64,000 nucleotides of DNA from positions 124,001 through 188,000 of the forward strand of contig NZ_JAZDDH010000002.1 in the NCBI RefSeq assembly GCF_037081715.1, written 5' to 3'. The notes under the pieces are model-generated. The model was given only the letters and a program-made list of their open reading frames with translations. It did no database searches and was not told the origin of the DNA. Positions 26,457 through 35,140 of the stretch are shown here, in pieces (within the stretch, counting starts at the first letter, position 1; every line of letters starts with the position of its first letter). The DNA comes from Halalkalicoccus sp. CG83. Lineage in GTDB: Archaea; Halobacteriota; Halobacteria; Halobacteriales; Halalkalicoccaceae. Both the position numbers and the translations under genes were made by a program.

Positions 26457-27809
26457 TCAGGGGCGTGGATCGTAGTAGTACGCGAGTTCGGCTCCGAACT
26501 CCTCGAGCAGCGCCGTCACCTCCCCGCCGACGAGCAGATCGTAGTCCTCTCGCAGAGCACGTTCGACGTCGGGACCGAGCGCCACGTCGAAGAGCATGCC
26601 GCCCTCGAGCAGGCCGACCGCCGTCGTGTGTCCCCGATCACGCTCGACGACGTACCGGTCGCCATCGACGAACGGACCGTAGGCGTCGCTTCCGGCGTAC
26701 TTCTCGTAGAAGGCTGCCGCGTGCTCCCCGACGTGGACCGGCGGCCCCTCGTGGCGCTCGACGGCCGGCAGTGAGGCAACGGCGCACTCGACGAGCAGGA
26801 CGGCGTTCTCGTCGGCGAAGGCGCTCGATCGGAGGACGGAGAAGCCGCGTCGATCGAGCTCGTCGGCGATCCCCGAGAGCGACTTCTCGAGCTGGGGATA
26901 GAGCTGGTCCTCGACGACGTCGGGGGCGGAAAAGCGGAGGGCGATCGGCGTCGTCTCGCGGCGCTCGAGGTGGGAGAGCAGCGCGTCACGGTCGAGCGGC
27001 CCGGGGTCGTCGGGCTCGAAGCACTCGATCGAGGGGTCCGTGAGCAGCGCGCGGGCGTGGTGTTGGAACCGTGCGAGGTTGGTCTCCGAGAGGACGGCGG
27101 CGACGTTGCGCTCGGGGTCGGTGGGGTCGACCACGATCAGCGGATCGTCGAACGAGCGCGTCCCGTGGTCCTCGGGGTCGAGTCCGACGGGCGGGTGCCA
27201 GTCGGCGGCGGCCTCGATCAGCGGACGAAAGCCGTCGAATTCGAGCACGAGGAGTTCGGTGAGATAGCCCGAGAACCCCTCGGTACGGAGGTCGCTGCCG
27301 TAGATCCCGCATGCGACCAGGAACCCCTTGAGCACGCGGACGTCCGCGGCGAGCTCGTCGGTGATCTCGCGCTCGACGTAGCGCGTGTGAAACGGGGTGC
27401 GGTCGACCGCCGAACGGGCCTCGGTCGCGCGCTCGACGCGGTAGCAGGGGACGAGATCGACGTCGAACCCGTCGAACTCGCCGGTGACGTAGGGATGTTC
27501 CGCGAACTCGGCGCGGCCCTCGGGGAGGACCTCGTGGCCGACGGCCAGCCCGTAGGACTCGAGGTCCTCCCGAGGGAGATCGGACGGGAACCGAACGAAC
27601 AGGTCGATGTCGCGGTCGCCGGCCAGCCAGGTGTCCCGGGCGGTGCTGCCGACGCGGAGGACGTCGGTCTCGACGGGGAGGTCGGCGGTCGCCGATTTGG
27701 TCCGTTCGACGAGGTCGGCGGTCGCCCGCTGTAGCCGTTCGCGCTCGTCGGGCCCGGGCGTGACCCGGTCGCGGACGGCGGCGACGGTCTCGCGAAAAGC
27801 GTCGGTCAT
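26457..27809 (-). CDS. cca: Archaeal CCA tRNA nucleotidyltransferase
   Basis: A 450-residue class I CCA-adding enzyme. The nucleotidyltransferase signature GSTARDTWLAGDRDIDLFVRFP (with the D-x-D metal ligands) is near residue 50, followed by VDLVPCYRV and the central, body and tail domains of archaeal enzymes. It adds the CCA that none of the tRNA genes in this window encodes. It meets acuC tail to tail and lies just before the tRNA-Asn gene. Confidence 0.93.
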   Translation of the reverse strand: MTDAFRETVAAVRDRVTPGPDERERLQRATADLVERTKSATADLPVETDVLRVGSTARDTWLAGDRDIDLFVRFPSDLPREDLESYGLAVGHEVLPEGRAEFAEHPYVTGEFDGFDVDLVPCYRVERATEARSAVDRTPFHTRYVEREITDELAADVRVLKGFLVACGIYGSDLRTEGFSGYLTELLVLEFDGFRPLIEAAADWHPPVGLDPEDHGTRSFDDPLIVVDPTDPERNVAAVLSETNLARFQHHARALLTDPSIECFEPDDPGPLDRDALLSHLERRETTPIALRFSAPDVVEDQLYPQLEKSLSGIADELDRRGFSVLRSSAFADENAVLLVECAVASLPAVERHEGPPVHVGEHAAAFYEKYAGSDAYGPFVDGDRYVVERDRGHTTAVGLLEGGMLFDVALGPDVERALREDYDLLVGGEVTALLEEFGAELAYYYDPRP

Positions 27810-27902
27810 CGGCGGAGGTATTCGACGGGCCGTCGAAAGGGTATCGATGGGTGCCGGAGAAACGAAAGCCCTATGGGGGGACTGCGTTTAGGTAGCGGTG
27901 AA

Positions 27903-27975
27903 GCCGCCGTAGCTCAGTTGGTAGAGCACCTGGTTGTTACCCAGGTTGTCCCAGGTTCGAGCCCTGGCGGCGGCG
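27903..27975 (+). tRNA. tRNA-Asn (GTT)
   Basis: 73-nt cloverleaf: acceptor GCCGCCG with CGGCGGC, discriminator G, anticodon stem CCTGG/CCAGG around TTGTTAC (anticodon GTT), T-arm CCAGG-TTCGAGC-CCTGG. No intron, no CCA. Confidence 0.95.
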
Positions 27976-28381
27976 CTTCTTCCGGCGCACAATGCGACGA
28001 GCAGAGCGAGGAGTCTGTGCGCCGGGGACGCATCCGGCAGGCGAGAGCAGACGAGTCGCAGCCTGCGAGCGAACGGGGTGAGCGAAGCAGGACCGTCTCG
28101 GCGTGTTCGAGCCCTGGCGGCGGCGTAAAATCCCTTGGATTTTACGGCTAACCAGAACGCGAGGCGTTCCGGTGACGGCGTGGATTTTGCCGAAATTCAC
28201 GGGAGGCAGGACGTAGTCCTGTGACGGCGTCTTTTCCGATCCACTACCGCGGGAAGCCCCAGGCTTCGAACGTTCGGTTCCGAGGGAGATGTCGGTCCGC
28301 GACGGTGACCGGACGCGGGTTCGTCGGCGCGAGCACGCCATCCGGCAGAACTTAGTTCGGCCGTCCAGTACCCGAACTACG
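27976..28381. other. tRNA spacer with hairpins and a short direct repeat
   Basis: 406 bp without a protein gene. Besides the tRNA-Asn copy it holds hairpins at 28125-28145, about 28154-28168 (GAACGC/GCGTTC) and about 28207-28221 (CAGGAC/GTCCTG). The last two are each followed by GTGACGGCGT, at 28172 and 28221, 49 bp apart. The first part (27990-28095) is GAGCGA-rich low-complexity sequence. Confidence 0.6.
28103..28125 (+). repeat. Copy of the tRNA-Asn 3' end
   Basis: GTTCGAGCCCTGGCGGCGGC and its last G repeat the T-loop to acceptor part of tRNA-Asn exactly, about 150 bp downstream in the same orientation. A perfect 9-bp inverted repeat (GTAAAATCC, 3-base loop, GGATTTTAC at 28125-28145) abuts it. 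Confidence 0.75.
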
Positions 28382-28456
28382 GGGCCCATATCTCAGTCTG
28401 GTTAGAGAGACCGGCTCATAACCGGTTCGTCCTTGGTTCAAATCCGAGTGGGCCCA
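28382..28456 (+). tRNA. tRNA with CAT anticodon, probably Ile2, otherwise elongator Met
   Basis: 75-nt cloverleaf: acceptor GGGCCCA with TGGGCCC, discriminator A, anticodon stem ACCGG/CCGGT around CTCATAA (anticodon CAT), T-arm with GTTCAAATC. Elongator tRNA-Met genes of haloarchaea usually contain an intron; this one has none, which favours tRNA-Ile2 whose C34 is modified to agmatidine. The distinction is an inference. Confidence 0.9.
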
Positions 28457-28784
28457 TTACCTCGTCGCGAACACACCCGTGAGCGATGAGTATTGACGCT
28501 CGACGGATTTGAAGTAGAGAACCGAGCGGAGCGAGGTTCGCGTGGTTCAAATCCGAGTGGGCCCATCTCTCACGGCGAGTACCCTCACGAGCCGTGAAAT
28601 CAGTATTCAGGGGGTTTGGATCACGGAACGGGCGTCTCGCGAGCGGAGCGGCTCGAACGGCGGGCGGTAGTCCGGTTCACTCGAACGTCACGGCGATCCG
28701 AGCCCGTCCGTCGTCGCCCCGTCTTAATCCCCCTGTGCTGGCAGGGCGAGACGACTCCCCGACGAGGGCTCTGGTACCGTTACG
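28457..28784. other. Gene-free stretch after the CAT tRNA
   Basis: 328 bp. It contains the tRNA 3'-end copy at 28543-28566 and otherwise shows no gene supported by motif or typical composition. Confidence 0.5.
28543..28566 (+). repeat. Exact copy of the CAT-tRNA 3' end
   Basis: The 24 bases at 28543-28566 are identical to 28434-28457, that is the T-arm, acceptor and one further base of the CAT tRNA. The copy is 109 bp downstream in the same orientation. Confidence 0.8.
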
Positions 28785-29027
28785 ATGATCGGATCACTCA
28801 CGGTCGGTAAGAAGGCTGCCAAGTACGGATACAAAGCGTACGGCGTTCCGGGCGCGGCCATCGCCGGTGCCGGCGGCGCGATCGGTGTGGCCGTCGCGAA
28901 GAAGGGTGCCGAAGCCGTCATCGAGACCGATTCGGGGGCGACGATCGATACGATCGCCCCCGAGGAAGGAACCGAGATCGACGTCGTAGTCGAGGACGAG
29001 TTCGACGGTACTCCCGCCGACCGGTAG
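28785..29027 (+). CDS. Small Gly/Ala-rich hypothetical protein
   Basis: An 80-residue protein. The N-terminal half is basic and Gly/Ala-rich (VGKKAAKYGYKAYGVPG, AAIAGAGGAIGVAVAKKG), which could be a weak amphipathic or membrane-associated helix pair; the C-terminal half is acidic (EEGTEIDVVVEDEFDG). No family was recognised. It converges on the glycan-type operon. Confidence 0.6.
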   Translation: MIGSLTVGKKAAKYGYKAYGVPGAAIAGAGGAIGVAVAKKGAEAVIETDSGATIDTIAPEEGTEIDVVVEDEFDGTPADR

Positions 29028-29046
29028 CCTCCGTCTTCGTCTCCGT

Positions 29047-30198
29047 TTATCGCCGTTTCTCTGGCACCAGCGGGCCCAGCCCCTTGAGATCCAAACCCTG
29101 GTGAACCGGGAGCGTGTGGAGGTGGGTGGCGAGGTAGTTCTCCGTCTCGAACTCCGCGTCGTCACTGATCTCGTGCGGCAGCGGCGGCCACGGTGCGCTG
29201 ACTCCTTCGAGGGGGCCGAGGTCGTCCGGGTCGTCGACGAACACGGTGTAGTACTGCGGACAGACGCCATCGGGGAGTTGGGGAAACACCGGCTCGACGC
29301 CCTCGACGTCGCGGATCGCTCGGTCCCAGACCCGGTAGTTCGCTCGTCTGGCGGCGATCACGCGTTGGGGATCCGTCCGGTCGAACACCCGCAGTGCGAG
29401 TCGAGACATCGGTCCCTTCGCCTCCTCGTAGATCGATCGGGGATCCTCGCCACCGTCCGCCACCTTGTGATCGACCGCCGTACGCGGCCCGGGGATCCGA
29501 TCCCGCAGCCATCGGATCGCGGACAGGGCCTCCCGTGCAACGGGGTAGCCGCTGACGGATCGACCGAGCGACCGTGCACAGTAGCGGTAGTCGTCGAGAC
29601 CGTACCGACTTCGGACCTCCGAGCGCGTGAGGTCCGTCTCCGAGAGTGACTCGTTCGAGACGAACAACAGGGCGCCGTTCGGTACCGGAAGCAGTTTTCT
29701 GAGGCTCGTGATCCCGATGTCGCCGAGCGTTCCGAGCAGTCGACCCTCGCTCGTGCTCAGCGGAGCGTGGGCGTTGTCGTCGATCAGGAATGCGTCGTGT
29801 TGCTCACACAGCGTTCGCATCGTCGAGACGTCCTCGGGGGGTTGAGGATGCCCGAAGTAGTGTGTGAGCATGGCCGCGAGCGATTCCTCGTCGAGGAGTC
29901 GCTCGACGTCCTCGAGGTTCGGACGGAGCCGCCGATCACACCGGTAGTATCGGGGCTCGAGCCCGGCGTCTCGAAACGACTCGATGATCCCGTGTGGCAG
30001 ATAGGCCGGGAGGACGACGTTGGTCGTCTCGGGTCGTTCGGCCAACAGCAGATCGAGACCGTCACGCACGGCGATCTTGCCGTAGCCGTAGAACGCGTAC
30101 CGGGACGCGCCGTGCTCGGTCAGATACGAACGCATACCGTCGGTTCTCGGCCGTCTGAACACGGTACGGGCGGTGAGTCGAGGGTTTGAGCCGGGCAT
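29047..30198 (-). CDS. DegT/DnrJ/EryC1-type aminotransferase-like protein
   Basis: A 383-residue fold-type I PLP protein. The stretches NVVLPAYLPHGIIESFRDAGLEPRYY, FLIDDNAHAPLS (PLP Asp) and ITSLRKLLPVPNGALLF (lysine at the Schiff-base position) fit sugar aminotransferases of the DegT family. The usual SFxxxK motif is reduced to SLRK. It is the last gene of a four-gene operon and would make or modify an amino sugar, if active. Confidence 0.75.
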   Translation of the reverse strand: MPGSNPRLTARTVFRRPRTDGMRSYLTEHGASRYAFYGYGKIAVRDGLDLLLAERPETTNVVLPAYLPHGIIESFRDAGLEPRYYRCDRRLRPNLEDVERLLDEESLAAMLTHYFGHPQPPEDVSTMRTLCEQHDAFLIDDNAHAPLSTSEGRLLGTLGDIGITSLRKLLPVPNGALLFVSNESLSETDLTRSEVRSRYGLDDYRYCARSLGRSVSGYPVAREALSAIRWLRDRIPGPRTAVDHKVADGGEDPRSIYEEAKGPMSRLALRVFDRTDPQRVIAARRANYRVWDRAIRDVEGVEPVFPQLPDGVCPQYYTVFVDDPDDLGPLEGVSAPWPPLPHEISDDAEFETENYLATHLHTLPVHQGLDLKGLGPLVPEKRR

Positions 30199-30213
30199 GA
30201 AGGGGAGGTGGGT

Positions 30214-31239
30214 TCAGCGGGGAAACGGGACGAGACTACGCAGACCGCGAACGGTGCTCACCGCCTCCGCGCGCGGGGAGCGCCTTCGTACGCCGTGATA
30301 GGCCGCAAGATCCGGCGCGAACTTCGACTTATACCGGCAGATCCGGCGCTGGTTCGCGCCCACGAAGTCGTAGCGCTCGATCCCGCGGGACTTCGCGTCC
30401 TCCATGATGTGCCAGTCGAGCAGGTCGTTGACCGGGATGTCGACGTCGCCCTTGGTGCCGCCCTGCCAACGGTAGATCGTGTCGTCGTGCTCGATGGCGA
30501 CGATCCCGCCGGCCATCCCACCGTCGGTCGTATAGCAGGTGTACGGTTTGATCTGGTCGTCCGGAAACGTCTCGTACAGCCGAGTGACGTAATCGTCGTC
30601 GATGAAGTAGGGCGTGTCCTGGTCCTCGTGGCGCTCGCGGACGCGATCGATGATCTCCTTTGCCTCGTCGAGGCCGCCGATCTCGATCTCGTAGGCGTCC
30701 TCGTCGGTGTTGCGGACGTTCGAGCGTGCGTCGCTCGAGAGCGCCATCAGCAGGTCGTCCGTATCGGGGGTGAGGTCGGTGACGTACGTGTAGTAGGGTT
30801 CGACCTCGTAGCCCTTCTCCTTGAACGGTCGGTGATCGAGATACCGGTCCGTGTTTCGGATGTGGGTGAGGTCGGGTTCGAGGTTCGCCTCGATCCACTC
30901 GTGGCAGGTGTAGACGAACCGCCGGTTGCGCCGCTCGAGCTTGCGCTGTTTGAGCTGATGGGCGTCGAGCAGCGCCGCGCCGAGGTAGTAGACCTCGGTA
31001 TGGGAGGGCGGGGTGACGACCAGCGTGAACGGTCCCTTCCGTTCCTCGAAGACGGGGAGGATGCCGACCGCCTGTTGGCCCTTGTACGCGACGAGCGGAT
31101 GAAGCGTCGTGTCGGTGTGATCGGCGAGCAGTTCGAGTCCCGCTCGCTGATGGAACGGACCCGCCTCCTCCGAGCGGCTCACGTAGCTGTCCCACTGTTC
31201 GAGTTCGTCTCCTTCGGCACGTCGTACTGTGATGCTCAT
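30214..31239 (-). CDS. FemAB/GNAT-fold aminoacyl- or acyltransferase
   Basis: A 341-residue protein with two GNAT-like halves. The ending is typical of the FemAB-like (BioF2/peptidoglycan-bridge) group: GGIVAIEHDDTIYRWQGGTKGD, VNDLLDWHIMEDAKSRGIERYDFVGAN, CRYKSKF. In bacteria such enzymes attach amino acids to cell-wall precursors; in archaea, which lack murein, they are thought to decorate surface glycans. Its start overlaps the phosphatase gene's end by 4 bp. Confidence 0.8.
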   Translation of the reverse strand: MSITVRRAEGDELEQWDSYVSRSEEAGPFHQRAGLELLADHTDTTLHPLVAYKGQQAVGILPVFEERKGPFTLVVTPPSHTEVYYLGAALLDAHQLKQRKLERRNRRFVYTCHEWIEANLEPDLTHIRNTDRYLDHRPFKEKGYEVEPYYTYVTDLTPDTDDLLMALSSDARSNVRNTDEDAYEIEIGGLDEAKEIIDRVRERHEDQDTPYFIDDDYVTRLYETFPDDQIKPYTCYTTDGGMAGGIVAIEHDDTIYRWQGGTKGDVDIPVNDLLDWHIMEDAKSRGIERYDFVGANQRRICRYKSKFAPDLAAYHGVRRRSPRAEAVSTVRGLRSLVPFPR

Positions 31240-32849
31240 TCGTTACCCTCCAGATAACCGAGAGCCGACAGCCGGTCCTCGATCTCCTCGTCGTCGGTCT
31301 CTCGCACGCTCTCGTCCAGTTCGGGGTAGCCGTACTCCTCGGTGGCGTCGACCGCCGGGAGCACGTCGCCGTCCATCCGATCGCTTCTCGGCGCGCCGAG
31401 CGCGGCACAGATCGTCGGCGCGACGTCGAAGAGGTGTGCGTCCCCGAGGTCGGCGTCGGCGTCGACTCCCTCGCCCGAGATCGCGACGATCCCGTCGCGC
31501 TTGTGGTTCCACGGCTCGGACGGCGGACCGAACACCTCCCCCTTGAAGTCGGCCGAGAGGAACTGCTCGAACTCGTTGGGGACCATCACGACGTCGACGC
31601 TCTCGTCGGCGTGGGGCCCCCAGAAGTACTCCTCGCGCGGGCCGACGGCCTCGAACATCGCCTTCCCGTCCGGCGTCTCGACGTCGGAGAGCAGTTCGAT
31701 CAGCTCCTCGCGGACCGACTCGTACTCCGACTGCGGGACGATCCCGTCGGGTTCGCGTCCCTCGACGTTCATCCGCAGTCCGAGTTCGATCCGTGAGCGC
31801 ATGTACGCCGCCGACTCGGCGAAGTCGACCTGTTCGTTCCCCGCCCGTCGTGCGTTCGCGGGGATCACGCGCTTGACCAGCCCATCGAGGCCGGCCGCGC
31901 GGAGCGCCCTGCCGGCGCGGGCGGGCGTGATCCCGACTTGGGCGGCGGCGCCGATCGCCCTGCCCGCCAGCCCCGGCGAGGGCGCCTCGGCCTCGCCTCC
32001 CTGGCGGAGCTGGCTGTTCAACATCGGAAGCCAGGCGGGCATGCCCGACCCGCCGGTCATCGTCTCGACGTATCCCTCCTCGTCGAGGAACTCGTTGACG
32101 CGGAGTTCGTACTCGTCGTAGCGTCCCATCCCGTGATCGCTCGCGATGATCACGGTGTCGGGATCGCAGTCCTCGAGTAGCGTCCCGACCTCCTCGTCGA
32201 CCGCCCGGTAGATCTCCTCGACGTAGTCCTGGCGGTCGGGGTTCTCGTGGAAGACGCTGTCGGTCTGTTGGAACTGAACGAATCCGAACTTGGGCTCGAA
32301 CCGCTTGGCGAGATACCGGAACGCGGCCCCGCGCATCCGCACGAGGTCGACGTACTCGCCGGGCTGCTCGCGCTCCTCGTCGGGGTAGACGCGGTACTCG
32401 CCGATCTCCTCGCGGATCTCTGAGAGCAGACCCGTCGGATGACAGTCGGGGTTCTCGGGGGCCGTGTAGCCCGGCACCACTGCGCCGTCGATCTCCGGCG
32501 GCGGCGCCGTCACGGGGACGTTGACGACGACGCTGCTCATCTCCTGGTGGGTGAGCAGCTCCCAGAGAGCCGCCTCCCGGACGTGCGTCGCGTTGACGAC
32601 GTCCCAGTCGTAGCCCTCGTAGGTGAGAAAGCCGAACACGCCGTGTTTGCCCGGGTTTGCGCCCGTATACAGCGATGGCCACGCGCTCGCGGTCCAGGGC
32701 GGGATCTGGGACTCGAGGGGGCCGCTCGCCCCGTCCTCGATGATCGACTCGATGTTCGGAAGCGCGTCCTTCTCGAACAGGGGATCGAGGATCGGTGCAC
32801 AGGCGGCGTCGATCCCGATCAACAGCGTGTCTATCGACTCGTTACTCAC
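31236..32849 (-). CDS. Alkaline-phosphatase-superfamily phosphodiesterase
   Basis: A 537-residue protein of the type I phosphodiesterase/nucleotide pyrophosphatase group. The N-terminal LLIGIDAACAPILDPLFE gives the first metal Asp, PPWTASAWPSLYTGANPGKHGVFGF the Thr nucleophile region, and VIIASDHGMG the second metal site; a late DLGDAHLFDVAPTICAALG completes the fold. There is no signal peptide, so it is probably cytoplasmic. It overlaps genes on both sides by 4 bp. Confidence 0.85.
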   Translation of the reverse strand: MSNESIDTLLIGIDAACAPILDPLFEKDALPNIESIIEDGASGPLESQIPPWTASAWPSLYTGANPGKHGVFGFLTYEGYDWDVVNATHVREAALWELLTHQEMSSVVVNVPVTAPPPEIDGAVVPGYTAPENPDCHPTGLLSEIREEIGEYRVYPDEEREQPGEYVDLVRMRGAAFRYLAKRFEPKFGFVQFQQTDSVFHENPDRQDYVEEIYRAVDEEVGTLLEDCDPDTVIIASDHGMGRYDEYELRVNEFLDEEGYVETMTGGSGMPAWLPMLNSQLRQGGEAEAPSPGLAGRAIGAAAQVGITPARAGRALRAAGLDGLVKRVIPANARRAGNEQVDFAESAAYMRSRIELGLRMNVEGREPDGIVPQSEYESVREELIELLSDVETPDGKAMFEAVGPREEYFWGPHADESVDVVMVPNEFEQFLSADFKGEVFGPPSEPWNHKRDGIVAISGEGVDADADLGDAHLFDVAPTICAALGAPRSDRMDGDVLPAVDATEEYGYPELDESVRETDDEEIEDRLSALGYLEGNE

Positions 32850-34870
32850 CGCGGGCCCTCCGGCGGCGTGATTCGTTCCTGGTCGTCGATTCGGTCATCG
32901 TCGGTGTACATGGTGGCTATCTCTTCAGTTGTTGGCATCGTAAGTACGGTCAGAAGCGTATAGAGCTCCACGACGTTGTTCTCCCCGTCGAGGTGGTCTC
33001 GATAACAGTTGCGGACGTCCTCGAACTCGACGAACGGCAGTCGCTCGATCAGCTCCGCACGTGATTCGATCGCCTGCCAGTAGAAGTCGTCCCTCCGAAT
33101 CAGCTCCGCGTCGTTGATCCATGACCCGTTGCTGAGGTGTGACTGCGGCGGGCTCTCCCCCATGGCGTGTTTCCGCCAGAGGGCGTAGAACGTGCGTCCG
33201 AGGTAGTCCACCGGAAACGAGTGATCGAGACTCAGTCCCGTGTGTGCGTGCGGGATCGACGCGAGCTTCGGATCGAGGCGTTGGATGGCGGCGTTGATGA
33301 CGTTTCGTCGCAGACGATATCGGATCGGCATCCGAAGCGAGAGGTCCACGAGACGGTTGTCCAGAAACGGCGTCCGGTAGGGAAGCATGCTTCGGAGGCT
33401 GTTGCGGAAGATGATGTCGTCGTCGTTGGTCAGCGGGAAGTAGCCGCTGGTGTAGACGAGGTCGTCGATCGAGTCGTAGCGAACGCCGTGGTGAACGATC
33501 TCGTCGCCGTCGCGGTAGACGTTCTCCTCGAGCACCGTCCGGAGGTCGGTCGACAGCGGCAGGCTGTCGTCGCTCGGAGCGCTCTCGAGGAGCCAGTCGA
33601 TGAACTCCGGAAGGCTGTCGATGCTCGACTCGATCGGCAGCGTGAGGTTGCCGATCGGGTCGAGCGAACACGACGGCGAGGGGACGGCATGGCCCTTGAA
33701 CAGCGTGTCGGCGTACATCCCCGAGAGCAACACGTCGACCCGGGAGGTGATCTCCCGCTCGAACCCGCTCGCGTACCCCTGTGTGAACCAGCCGTTGAAG
33801 TTGTTGAACGCCCGGTTTCGATCGAGCGCGCTCGCCTGGTAGTTCGGGTCGCGTCTGAGGAAGACGAACTCGTTGCCCGACTCGATCGCCACCCGTTCCG
33901 CGGTGCGGGCCTCCCGGCTCATCCAGTCGGCCATGTGGAAGGCGGTCACGTTCGAACCGAGCGCTGCGAGGTTGAGACGGGAGTCGCTGCCGCCGCTGAG
34001 CAGCGCGCCGTACCGGAGGTCGTCGCGGCGCCACTCGTCGATCACCTGCTTGAATGTCCGCGTGAACTCGTCGGCGAACGCGTCGAAGGAGACCTCCTGC
34101 GGGCGGAACCGCGGCTGCCAGTAGCGTTCCGCGTCGATCGAGCCGTCCTCGAGATCGATCGTCGAGACCGTCGCCGGCTGGAGCTCCTCGATACCGGCAA
34201 GCGGTGTCTTCACGCCGAACGTCCGGCGATAGACCAGATACTCGTGGAGGTAGCCCAGATCGAACTCCGTCTCGACCTCCGGACGTCGCGCGACGTTGTC
34301 GATGTCGGTCGAGAACGCGACGCCGTCGTCCGTCCGGGTGTAGTAGACCGGGATCGACCCCAGTCGATCGGTGACGACCGATAGTTCGCCGGCCGCCTCG
34401 TCGTGAACGAGGACGACGCAGTTTCCGTTCAACCCGCCCACGAACTCCATGCCGTGGGACTCGTAGAGCTCCGCACAGTAGGCGGCGCTGTCGACGCTCT
34501 GAGGTCGGGGTCGGTGTCCGTCCGACCCGCCGATCGCCGTGTCGTCGAAGCCGTAGACCTCGCCGAGCACCCAAACGCGGACCGTCTGGTCGATGTCGAC
34601 GGGCCGGCCGTCGCCGAGCAGCGGGTGGGTGACGAGTCGAACCGACAACGCCTCGTCCGTGAAGTCCGAGACGGCGTACTGACTCGAGCGGGAGGCGGTC
34701 CTCTCGGGGAGGTCGTGCCCGACTGCTCCGTGGACCCCAGTAAGCCGCCCGTCGTCCTCGCGACGCTCCTCGTCCCCCATACCACGTCGTGCATCGGGGA
34801 ATGGGTTGAATCCTGCGGTCCGCTCACCTGACTCGAACCGCCGTCTCGCTCGCTTCATGCCGTCTTCCAT
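32846..34870 (-). CDS. Asparagine-synthase-like amidotransferase lacking the glutaminase Cys
   Basis: Up to 674 residues; starts at 34858 or 34780 are possible. The N-terminal region folds like an Ntn glutaminase (GNCVVLVHDEAAGELSVVTD, GVAFSTDID) but no Cys2 is present, since VHGAVGH replaces the CGI start. The synthetase part has the pyrophosphatase loop GALLSGGSDSRLNLAALG. It may use free ammonia or a partner, or adenylate and join other substrates, as in surface-glycan clusters. It is the first gene of the operon; AT-rich promoter sequence (TTATTTATTTTTTCT) lies just upstream. Confidence 0.78.
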   Translation of the reverse strand: MEDGMKRARRRFESGERTAGFNPFPDARRGMGDEERREDDGRLTGVHGAVGHDLPERTASRSSQYAVSDFTDEALSVRLVTHPLLGDGRPVDIDQTVRVWVLGEVYGFDDTAIGGSDGHRPRPQSVDSAAYCAELYESHGMEFVGGLNGNCVVLVHDEAAGELSVVTDRLGSIPVYYTRTDDGVAFSTDIDNVARRPEVETEFDLGYLHEYLVYRRTFGVKTPLAGIEELQPATVSTIDLEDGSIDAERYWQPRFRPQEVSFDAFADEFTRTFKQVIDEWRRDDLRYGALLSGGSDSRLNLAALGSNVTAFHMADWMSREARTAERVAIESGNEFVFLRRDPNYQASALDRNRAFNNFNGWFTQGYASGFEREITSRVDVLLSGMYADTLFKGHAVPSPSCSLDPIGNLTLPIESSIDSLPEFIDWLLESAPSDDSLPLSTDLRTVLEENVYRDGDEIVHHGVRYDSIDDLVYTSGYFPLTNDDDIIFRNSLRSMLPYRTPFLDNRLVDLSLRMPIRYRLRRNVINAAIQRLDPKLASIPHAHTGLSLDHSFPVDYLGRTFYALWRKHAMGESPPQSHLSNGSWINDAELIRRDDFYWQAIESRAELIERLPFVEFEDVRNCYRDHLDGENNVVELYTLLTVLTMPTTEEIATMYTDDDRIDDQERITPPEGPR

Positions 34871-35066
34871 GTCTCGCTATCGTCAGCCAGATTATTTATT
34901 TTTTCTGGCGTTATCACCCGAATATGATCGAAACCGGCCTTTACTTTTCGAGAAATGGGAGCCGTACGTATGAACTATTTGGACCGTCGACGTCGAGTCC
35001 GGTTGCGGAGTTCGGTGCCGGACGTTTCGAAATCCTTTTTTGACGGCTCGGCCTCGTCTCGAACGG

Positions 35067-35140
35067 GCCGCCTTAGCTCAGACTGGGAGAGCACTCGACT
35101 GAAGATCGAGCTGTCCCCGGTTCAAATCCGGGAGGCGGCA
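35067..35140 (+). tRNA. tRNA-Phe (GAA)
   Basis: 74-nt cloverleaf: acceptor GCCGCCT with AGGCGGC, discriminator A, anticodon stem CTCGA/TCGAG around CTGAAGA (anticodon GAA), T-arm CCCGG-TTCAAAT-CCGGG. No intron, no CCA. Unlike the other tRNAs in the window it has no visible 3'-end copy nearby. Confidence 0.95.

Noticed and set aside
28382-28456. Initiator tRNA-Met
   Set aside because: The anticodon is CAT, but the acceptor GGGCCCA lacks the initiator-type acceptor and the three G-C anticodon-stem pattern is incomplete (ACCGG/CCGGT).
27976-28566. Possible CRISPR array near the tRNA genes
   Set aside because: The repeats are tRNA 3' ends and short hairpins with irregular spacing; there is no regular repeat-spacer pattern and no cas gene.
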